Assembly (NCBI GenBank): GCA_031406575.1 | Contig: JANOHP010000192.1 | Location: 1 to 9,691 of the forward strand | Source: Ga0077555 sp031406575 | Lineage (GTDB): Bacteria; Pseudomonadota; Alphaproteobacteria; Rhizobiales; Hyphomicrobiaceae | Length of the DNA: 9,691 bases | Direction: 5' to 3' | Shown here: positions 1 through 4,464 of the stretch, one piece after another | Layout: each line of letters begins with the position of its first letter | How positions within the stretch are numbered: the first letter of the stretch is position 1 | The notes under the pieces: model-generated | Told to the model about the DNA's origin: nothing | Databases searched by the model: none | What the model saw: the letters and a program-made list of their open reading frames with translations, nothing else | Made by a program: the position numbers and the translations under genes

Positions 1-34
1 CGCCCGGCAGCCCTCGCCATCGCCGCGCGTCAGC

Positions 35-199
35 TCACAGTCGACCCAACAGTACAAGAATGAGGACGACGATCAGGACGGTGCCGAGGAGGCCGGTGCC
101 GCCGTGGCCGAAGCCATAGCCGTAGCCGCCGAAGCGGCCGCTGAACCCGCCCAGGAGCGCGATGACGAGGATGACGAGGAGGATGGTGCCGAGTGTCAT
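35..199 (-). CDS. DUF3309 family small membrane protein (54 aa)
   Basis: This 54-residue peptide has two hydrophobic segments, residues 3-18 (TILLVILVIALLGG) and 38-52 (LGTVLIVVLILVLLG). A Gly/Tyr/Phe-rich hinge (residues 19-36, GRFGGYGYGFGHGG) separates them. This hydrophobic/Gly-aromatic/hydrophobic layout is the pattern of the DUF3309 family of very short proteins, common in alpha- and betaproteobacteria; its function is not established. The frame stays open upstream to 430, but the ATG at 197-199 is preferred: it gives the usual family length, begins directly with the conserved N-terminus (MTLGTILLVILVI), and has a purine-rich AGAGAAAGAG stretch just upstream on the minus strand. It is probably an inner-membrane protein with two membrane passes. 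It is transcribed away from the GlsB-like gene, with 154 bp between the two starts. Family assignment is fairly firm; no molecular role can be given. Confidence 0.8.
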   Translation of the reverse strand: MTLGTILLVILVIALLGGFSGRFGGYGYGFGHGGTGLLGTVLIVVLILVLLGRL

Positions 200-353
200 G
201 GGGGTCGCTCTTTCTCTGGTGGGCCCGAAGCCGTTTCGACTCGAAGTTTCGTGCCGTGAACCGAAAGTGACGAAAATCAACGAACACTGGTGCTGATGGT
301 CTGTACGATGCCATTCGTCGGCGCCTTGACGCCGCGCAAAATGGAGACGTGGA

Positions 354-635
354 ATGGCCATCCTCACGACGGCAATCGTCAATCTGCTCGTCATCCTCTT
401 GATCGGCATCGTGGTCGGCATGATGTTCAATCGCTACGGGCGCAGTTGGCTCGGCCGGCAGACGGCGGGCGCGACGGGCGTGGGTAACGTGACCTATGCC
501 CTCGTCGGCATCGCAGGGGCGTTCATCGGCTTCCACATTGTCGTCATTCTCGGGCTGCTGCCGACACCGCTGATGCTGTATCTGGGCGCGCTTATTGGCG
601 CCGTGGTGACGCTCTGGCTGTGGCAGGGCAGATGA
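354..635 (+). CDS. GlsB/YeaQ/YmgE family stress-associated membrane protein (transglycosylase-associated type)
   Basis: The 93-residue protein has three predicted membrane segments: about residues 5-24 (ILTTAIVNLLVILLIGIVVG region), 47-67 (TYALVGIAGAFIGFHIVVILG) and 71-90 (TPLMLYLGALIGAVVTLWLW). The Gly-rich pattern VGIAGAFIG after a short polar loop, followed by LGALIGAVV, matches the PF04226 (GlsB/YeaQ/YmgE, 'transglycosylase-associated') family of small integral membrane proteins, often linked to general or envelope stress; the biochemical role is unknown. The loop after the first segment (residues 26-46, NRYGRSWLGRQ...) is longer than in Escherichia coli YeaQ. The ATG at 354 has a GGAG Shine-Dalgarno (343-346) seven bases upstream, which fixes the start. 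It ends six bases before the 3' end of the opposing tRNA-Cys gene, so its transcripts probably run antisense into the tRNA unless terminated very early; no terminator is visible in the gap. Confidence 0.68.
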   Translation: MAILTTAIVNLLVILLIGIVVGMMFNRYGRSWLGRQTAGATGVGNVTYALVGIAGAFIGFHIVVILGLLPTPLMLYLGALIGAVVTLWLWQGR

Positions 636-641
636 GGGGGA

Positions 642-715
642 TGGAGGCCTCGCCCGGAATTGAACCGGGGTACGCGGATTTGCAGTCCGCTACGTAACCA
701 CTCCGCCACGAGGCC
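642..715 (-). tRNA. tRNA-Cys (GCA anticodon)
   Basis: On the minus strand a complete cloverleaf can be folded. The acceptor stem pairs GGCCTCG (5' end at 715) with CGAGGCC (646-652). The anticodon stem is GCGGA/TCCGC around loop CTGCAAA, with anticodon GCA (681-683 read in reverse). The T arm is CCCGG-TTCAATT-CCGGG. The discriminator base is U (645), which is the identity base expected for cysteine tRNA, and the terminal CCA is encoded (642-644). Without CCA the gene spans 645-715. It lies tail to tail with the GlsB-like gene and downstream, on the same strand, of the stem-loop-rich spacer. Confidence 0.97.
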
Positions 716-726
716 GTCCGGGGTTC

Positions 727-755
727 ACCTATCACGAATGAGGCGAGCGTCGCAA
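727..755 (-). promoter_or_regulatory. Possible promoter of tRNA-Cys
   Basis: Reading the minus strand, TTGCGA (750-755) is followed after 17 bases by ATAGGT (727-732). This would put the transcription start a few bases before the tRNA 5' end at 715. The -35 hexamer is reasonable but the -10 is a poor match, so this is a positional guess only. Confidence 0.25.
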
Positions 756-902
756 CATCGCGCGTGCGGGGTGCGGCGGGAATGTCGAGCGACGGGGGCA
801 GTGCTCACCGACCTTGGGTTGGCCCTGGATGGTGAAACGATGATACGGGTCAGCGATAAACGCCTCGTCGCGGGTTCATTCATTTCTGTTTCCCCGGCCG
901 AA

Positions 903-1027
903 GCAGCGCGGGAGCGCTGCGCAGAGCCGGGGCCTTTCCCCGTAGTTGTAGAACGCGACGTTCGGGCTTGCTCGCGGAGTTGAGCAGCGGCGCCGTCGCC
1001 GCAATAGTGCACCGGGAAAGATCCCGG
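903..1027. repeat. Run of five perfect stem-loops
   Basis: Five perfect short inverted repeats occur in 125 bp: GCAGCGC-GGGA-GCGCTGC (903-920), CGGGG-CCTTT-CCCCG (928-942), GAACG-CGA-CGTTC (951-963), GCGGCG-CCGT-CGCCGC (987-1002) and CCGGGA-AAGA-TCCCGG (1012-1027). None is followed by a T run on either strand, so they are not classic intrinsic terminators. They could form a folded RNA on either strand, or be a mosaic of REP-like palindromes such as accumulate between genes in Hyphomicrobiales. The mosaic explanation is the safer one. Function is unknown. Confidence 0.6.
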
Positions 1028-1029
1028 AT

Positions 1030-1076
1030 GGCCGCGCCACGGGCGCGACCTCCGGGAAACCATTGGAGAGGTGGCG
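1030..1076. repeat. Imperfect direct repeat, copy 1 (47 bp)
   Basis: The first 29 bases (1030-1058) are identical to 1119-1147. The next 18 remain similar (..GGAGAGGTGGCG here versus ..GGGGAGGGTGGCG in copy 2). Inside lies a perfect hairpin, CGCGCC-ACG-GGCGCG (1033-1047). The TCCGGGAA motif at its centre also echoes the hairpin at 1012-1027. Confidence 0.85.
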
Positions 1077-1118
1077 TCAAGGCGCCCAGCATGGGGCCGT
1101 AAGCATGTAGCGCGGCAC

Positions 1119-1164
1119 GGCCGCGCCACGGGCGCGACCTCCGGGAAGCAAGGGGAGGGTGGCG
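1119..1164. repeat. Imperfect direct repeat, copy 2 (46 bp)
   Basis: Second copy, 89 bp downstream of copy 1, with the same internal hairpin (1122-1136). Its TCCGGGAAGCA (1140-1150) occurs once more at 1170-1180, so a third, partial copy follows. With only two full copies and a short variable spacer this is not a CRISPR array. Confidence 0.85.
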
Positions 1165-1220
1165 CGATGTCCGGGAAGCAGAAGGCGCCTGGCGACCGTG
1201 TGGCGCTGGGCAGGCCGCTC

Positions 1221-1667
1221 TCAATTCGACTTTGCGCTCGGGCGGGGCGCTGGCGCGCTCACCAATCCCGTGGTGGTCGCGCTGGAGCCGCTGTCGGATG
1301 TTTTCTTCTTGGCGGGTTTGGGTGCGGCGCCGTCACCGGGTGCGCTGGCTTGGGTGCCCTTCTGTCCGTCCGGCCAGCAGACAGTGGCAGCAGCCTTGCA
1401 AGTGTGCTCGTCGAACACGCCGAAGTCCAGGAACAGCTCGCACGTCACGTCCTTCTTGCCGGTGGTGTAGGACTTGATGCCGCGTTCGGTCATCCAAGTG
1501 GCGATATATTTGTCGAGTAAGGTCTTGGCATCACGGATCGGGCCATCTTTTCCGTAGTCGTTCACCGAGAAGGCGAGGCGCGTACATTTGGCCGCGGCGG
1601 GGCTGGCAGCGAGCATCACTGTCGCCAACGATACGGCGAAGATGGGCAATGCTTTTGAAAAGGGCAT
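1221..1667 (-). CDS. Secreted small protein of unknown function, four cysteines and a low-complexity tail
   Basis: The 148-residue product starts with a clear Sec signal peptide: MPFSK, a hydrophobic core (residues 6-21) and a likely cleavage site after ASPAAA (residue 26), leaving a mature protein beginning KCTRLAF. The compact part (about residues 27-100) contains the segments NDYGKDGPIRDAKTLLDKYI and TCELFLDFGVFDEHTC, and four cysteines (28, 76, 90, 97), suggesting two periplasmic disulfides. The tail (about 103-148) is rich in Ala, Pro, Lys, Ser and Thr and probably disordered. The frame is open upstream to 1796, but the ATG at 1665-1667 is chosen because the signal peptide begins there and AAAGG lies seven bases upstream. 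I recognise no characterised family; conserved hypothetical proteins of this type occur in Hyphomicrobiales. It stands alone, divergent from the lipoprotein gene at 2067. Confidence 0.78.
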   Translation of the reverse strand: MPFSKALPIFAVSLATVMLAASPAAAKCTRLAFSVNDYGKDGPIRDAKTLLDKYIATWMTERGIKSYTTGKKDVTCELFLDFGVFDEHTCKAAATVCWPDGQKGTQASAPGDGAAPKPAKKKTSDSGSSATTTGLVSAPAPRPSAKSN

Positions 1668-2066
1668 GGTGAAACCTTTCGCAGAGTCACGTCGTCGAAG
1701 CATTTCGCAGGCAATAGCGGCGCGGAGGTGTGCTCGCCCCCAGGATTCTGTCGCAGGCGGGCAAAAAGCGATCCGAGTGTGGCCCATCCGCGTCACTAGT
1801 GAGCGTCGGGCGCCCTGAACTGGGGAACTCGGGCGGCAACGAAGACGGTAAGCCGAGGGTCGGGATGTGGATGATTGCCGACGCTCGACCGAAGTCTGCC
1901 ATCATTCCGGTCGATAACTGCCGTGATCGAGTGGCCTGCTACTGGACGATCGACATATGAGGGTCTAGGGACTCGAACGAGGGTACCGGAACACAATGTT
2001 CAGGCCGCAGTGTTTGTACGTCGGCCGCCGGGTGTCAGCGGGATTGATTTGGAAGGGGGACGTCAC
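1668..2066. other. Divergent control region, 399 bp, no gene
   Basis: This spacer separates the starts of the secreted-protein gene (minus) and the lipoprotein gene (plus), so promoters for both should lie here; I cannot place convincing -35/-10 pairs. It contains a 13-bp inverted repeat, GAACA-CAA-TGTTC, at 1989-2001, about 65 bp before the lipoprotein start, which could be an operator. The open frames crossing it carry no recognisable protein. Confidence 0.5.
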
Positions 2067-2073
2067 GTGACGT
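2051..2073 (+). promoter_or_regulatory. Strong ribosome binding site merging into a perfect palindrome over the GTG start
   Basis: GGAAGGGGGA (2051-2060) is a strong Shine-Dalgarno six bases before GTG at 2067-2069, and decides the start of the lipoprotein gene. The 14 bases ACGTCACGTGACGT (2060-2073) read the same on both strands and straddle the start codon. In RNA this sequence could pair between two molecules or fold weakly; in DNA it could be a dimeric regulator site. Either role is inference. Confidence 0.6.
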
Positions 2074-3140
2074 ACTTCGACGCTGGTTCGGCGCTGCATG
2101 GCGCGAGGTCGGTCATGGCCTTGGGCATGTTCGTGCTATTGGGAGCAGGGCTCGGCGGTTGCGAGTCCTCGACTTCGATTTTCGGAAGCTTCGGCAGCAG
2201 TGCCGCGCAAACCGAGGTGGCGCAGACGCCGGCTCCGGTGCAGCAGCCCTTGCGCAAGCTCTCCATGACACCTGTCATTGGCGCGCCGGAAGCTGTCGCC
2301 AAGCAATTGGCCAGCCAGATCGGCAGCTCTGCGGGACCAAACCGCTTTGAAATCGTGACCGATCGCGACGCCAAGGGCGAATTCACCCTGCGTGGCTATC
2401 TGGTCGCAGCGCGTGACAAGGCGGGCACCAAGGTGTCCTACATCTGGGACCTGTCGGACAGTTCCGGCAAGCGCGTGCATCGCATCACCGGCGACGAGAT
2501 GGCCGCTGCATCGCCCAATGCCAAAGACCCTTGGGCAGCCGTGACCCCTGAGCTCCTTCAGGCGATCGCCACGAAGACGGTCACGGCAATCGGCACGTGG
2601 CTCCCCAATCAACCGGCCGCTCCGAGTGGTCCGGCCATTGCGACGGCGTCACCACAAGGCGAGCCACAGGCTCAATCTGGCGCCGGCGCTACGGACTTGG
2701 CTCCCGCCACGGCCGAATCTCGGCCCCTCAATACGAATACGAATACGACGACGACGGCGGCACTACCTGCGCCGTCCGGTGAGGCGGTGACAGCCGCGCC
2801 GACAGTGACCGGCGCCCCCGGAGACGGCAATGCCGCGCTCGCCGAGGCGTTGCAGCGCGAGCTGTCGCGCCAGGGCGTTTCGCAAACCGATAAGCCGGGC
2901 CCGTCCTACCGCGTCGAGGGGAAGGTCGTCATCGGTGCAACGAAGGACGGCAAGCAACCCATCCAGATCGATTGGCGCGTGAAGGACCCGCAGGGTAAAT
3001 CGCTCGGCACCGTGTCGCAGAAGAACGAGATTCCACCGGGGTCTCTGGACGGCGAATGGGGCAAGACGGCCGATGCCGCCGCAGCAGCGGCCGCTCAGGG
3101 TATCATCAAGCTTCTCCCGCAAGCTAAAAACACGAACTGA
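2067..3140 (+). CDS. Two-domain lipoprotein of unknown function, internal domain duplication
   Basis: From the GTG at 2067 the product is 357 residues. It opens with a lipoprotein signal: a basic residue in the N-region, core MALGMFVLLGAGLGG, and lipobox LGGC with Cys32 as the predicted lipidation site. After a short Ser/Gln/Pro spacer come two related domains. Domain 1 (about residues 67-180) has GAPEAVAKQL, FTLRGYLVAARDKAGTKVSY, IWDLSDSSGKRV and a C-terminal helix ending in TWLP. Domain 2 (about 245-350) has GAPGDGNAALAEAL, YRVEGKVVIGATKDGKQP, IQIDWRVKDPQGKSLG and a helix ending in KLLP. An Ala/Pro/Gln/Thr linker (about 181-244, including NTNTNTTTT) joins them. Similar lipoproteins are conserved in Hyphomicrobiales, but I know of no assigned function. 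The Cys+1 residue is Glu rather than Asp, so outer-membrane sorting is plausible. The frame is open back to 1875, but that extension lacks protein-like character; ATG 2115 is a weaker alternative start. Confidence 0.85.
   Translation: MTYFDAGSALHGARSVMALGMFVLLGAGLGGCESSTSIFGSFGSSAAQTEVAQTPAPVQQPLRKLSMTPVIGAPEAVAKQLASQIGSSAGPNRFEIVTDRDAKGEFTLRGYLVAARDKAGTKVSYIWDLSDSSGKRVHRITGDEMAAASPNAKDPWAAVTPELLQAIATKTVTAIGTWLPNQPAAPSGPAIATASPQGEPQAQSGAGATDLAPATAESRPLNTNTNTTTTAALPAPSGEAVTAAPTVTGAPGDGNAALAEALQRELSRQGVSQTDKPGPSYRVEGKVVIGATKDGKQPIQIDWRVKDPQGKSLGTVSQKNEIPPGSLDGEWGKTADAAAAAAAQGIIKLLPQAKNTN
2730..2756 (+). repeat. Short in-frame tandem repeat: AATACG three times, then ACG three times
   Basis: Three copies of AATACG (2730-2747) pass into three of ACG (2748-2756), encoding NTNTNTTTT in the linker of the lipoprotein. 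Unit lengths of six and three keep the reading frame, so slippage here would change linker length without breaking the protein. Confidence 0.85.
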
Positions 3141-3508
3141 GGCGGGGGCGTCGCGGTCCTCGAGCGGGTGCCTGTGGTCGCATGCGGCGGCTCGAATCTG
3201 AGCCATCGACGCGATCTCGCAGACGCGACGATCGCCTGTCGGATCGGCACGGCGATCCATTGCCGCTCCGATCGTGTCGACGTGGGGCGGAGGGCGTGGG
3301 CAAGACCGTTACCGACGGGCTGATCGGTGTGCCGTTGGGTATCAGTCACGACAATTCTGTGAGCACCGGCGTTTACAGGCCTGAACGCGCTTGCTAAGAG
3401 GCGGGGCGATCGTCCGGGGGCCTGCCTCCGATGCGGGGTTCGGGACAGCTATCAGCGGGATGCAACCCCATGCCATTCGACACGCGGAATGAACATGATG
3501 GTCGCCGC
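3141..3508. other. 368-bp spacer between lipoprotein and prs, with one hairpin
   Basis: No credible gene is present. The best structure is an imperfect hairpin at 3243-3272: ATCGG pairs with CCGAT, then two mismatches, then CGGC with GCCG around an 8-base loop. It has no following T run, so it is not a clear intrinsic terminator for the lipoprotein. The prs promoter should lie in the second half, but I cannot place it. The 39 bases just before the chosen prs start are in frame with it and could code if prs starts at the ATG at 3470. Confidence 0.45.
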
Positions 3509-4450
3509 ATGCCGGCCATCAAGCTGGTCGCCGGCAACAGCAACAAAGCGCTGGCCGAGGCGATTGCCGCGAGCCTCAACCTTCCGTTGACGAAGGGTGT
3601 CGTCAAGCGCTTCGCCGATATGGAAGTGTTCGTCGAAATCCAGGAGAACGTGCGCGGCGAAGACGTCTACGTTCTGCAATCGACCTCGTTTCCCGCCAAC
3701 GACAACCTGATGGAAATGCTGATCGTCGTCGATGCGCTGAAGCGCTCGTCGGCGCGACGCATCACCGCCGTCATGCCGTATTTCGGCTATGCGCGGCAGG
3801 ATCGCCGGCCCGGCCCACGCACGCCGATTACCGCCAAGCTGGTCGCCAACCTGATCGAGCGCGCTGGCGTCGACCGGGTGCTGACGTTGGACCTGCACGC
3901 TGGGCAAATTCAGGGGTTCTTCGACATCCCCACGGACAATCTGTTCGCCGCACCGACCTTCGCGCGCGATATCCAAGAGCGGTTCGAGACGTCGAAACTC
4001 GTGGTGATATCACCCGACGTCGGCGGCGTGGTGCGCGCCCGCGCGCTCGCCAAGCGGATCGACGTGCCAATCGCCATCTGCGACAAGCGGCGTGAGAAAC
4101 CCGGCTCCGCCGAGGTGATGAACGTGATCGGCGACGTCGCCGGCATGCGCTGCATTCTGATCGACGACATCGTGGATTCCGGTGGCACGCTGGTGAGTGC
4201 CGCCAATGCGCTGCTCGAGAACGGCGCGACCGAAGTGATTGCCTACATCACACATGGGGTGCTGTCGGGTGGTGCCGTTTCGAAGATCACCAATTCCCGG
4301 TTGAAAGAACTCGTGCTGACCGACTCGATCGCGCCCACCGAAGCCGTGAAAGCAGCGAAAAACGTGCGCGTTCTGTCGATCGCCCCGTTGATGGCCGAGG
4401 CAATCACGCGCACGGCCAGCAACGAGAGTGTGTCGAGCTTGTTTTATTGA
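3509..4450 (+). CDS. prs: Ribose-phosphate pyrophosphokinase (PRPP synthetase)
   Basis: The enzyme transfers pyrophosphate from ATP to ribose 5-phosphate to make PRPP, the precursor for purine, pyrimidine, histidine, tryptophan and NAD synthesis, in the cytoplasm. The 313-residue product shows the complete class I pattern: KLVAGNSN at the N-terminus, FADMEVFVEIQENVRG (35-50), the ATP-site RQDRR (96-100), the signature TLDLHAGQIQGFFD (126-139) with metal-ligand His130, the catalytic-loop basic run DKRREK (192-197), the PRPP loop IDDIVDSGGT (218-227), and the usual SSLF C-terminus. Length is typical for the family (about 310-317). ATG 3509 is chosen for that reason; an in-frame ATG at 3470 would add 13 residues, and neither has a strong Shine-Dalgarno, so the start is uncertain by that much. 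It is transcribed alone and ends 14 bp from the end of the convergent acyl-CoA synthetase gene. Confidence 0.97.
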   Translation: MPAIKLVAGNSNKALAEAIAASLNLPLTKGVVKRFADMEVFVEIQENVRGEDVYVLQSTSFPANDNLMEMLIVVDALKRSSARRITAVMPYFGYARQDRRPGPRTPITAKLVANLIERAGVDRVLTLDLHAGQIQGFFDIPTDNLFAAPTFARDIQERFETSKLVVISPDVGGVVRARALAKRIDVPIAICDKRREKPGSAEVMNVIGDVAGMRCILIDDIVDSGGTLVSAANALLENGATEVIAYITHGVLSGGAVSKITNSRLKELVLTDSIAPTEAVKAAKNVRVLSIAPLMAEAITRTASNESVSSLFY

Positions 4451-4464
4451 GCCTCGGCTGAAGT

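Larger units (their letters stand above)
716..1220. other. Gene-less 505-bp spacer rich in stem-loops
   Basis: No frame here has the combination of a good start, family-like sequence and ribosome binding site. The open frames that cross it are rich in Arg, Ala, Ser and Pro, as expected from GC-rich non-coding DNA. From about 900 onward it is unusually full of perfect inverted repeats and contains a 46-47 bp imperfect direct duplication, both listed separately. On the minus strand it lies between the end of the secreted-protein gene (1221) and the tRNA-Cys gene. The part at 756-900 shows nothing I can name. Confidence 0.6.

Noticed and set aside
1030..1164. Possible CRISPR-like array
   Set aside because: Only two full repeat copies, which are imperfect over their length, and no cas genes nearby.
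725..1224. Two overlapping minus-strand frames (725-1129 and 880-1224) in the stem-loop spacer
   Set aside because: They translate the hairpins and the duplicated unit, are Arg/Ala/Pro/Ser-rich, and have no signal peptide, domain or convincing ribosome binding site.
1974..2001. LexA or EcfG site near GAAC/GTTC motifs
   Set aside because: The spacings do not fit: the two GAAC motifs are 10 bases apart rather than 7, and no CGTT lies 16-17 bases after GGAAC.
1875..2066. N-terminal extension of the lipoprotein from the ATG at 1875
   Set aside because: It would bury the lipoprotein signal 80 residues inside the protein and lacks a good ribosome binding site, whereas GTG 2067 has a very strong one.
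3398..3428. Possible terminator-like hairpin GAGGC..GCCTC before prs
   Set aside because: Only a 5-bp stem with a 21-base loop and no T run; not significant in GC-rich DNA.
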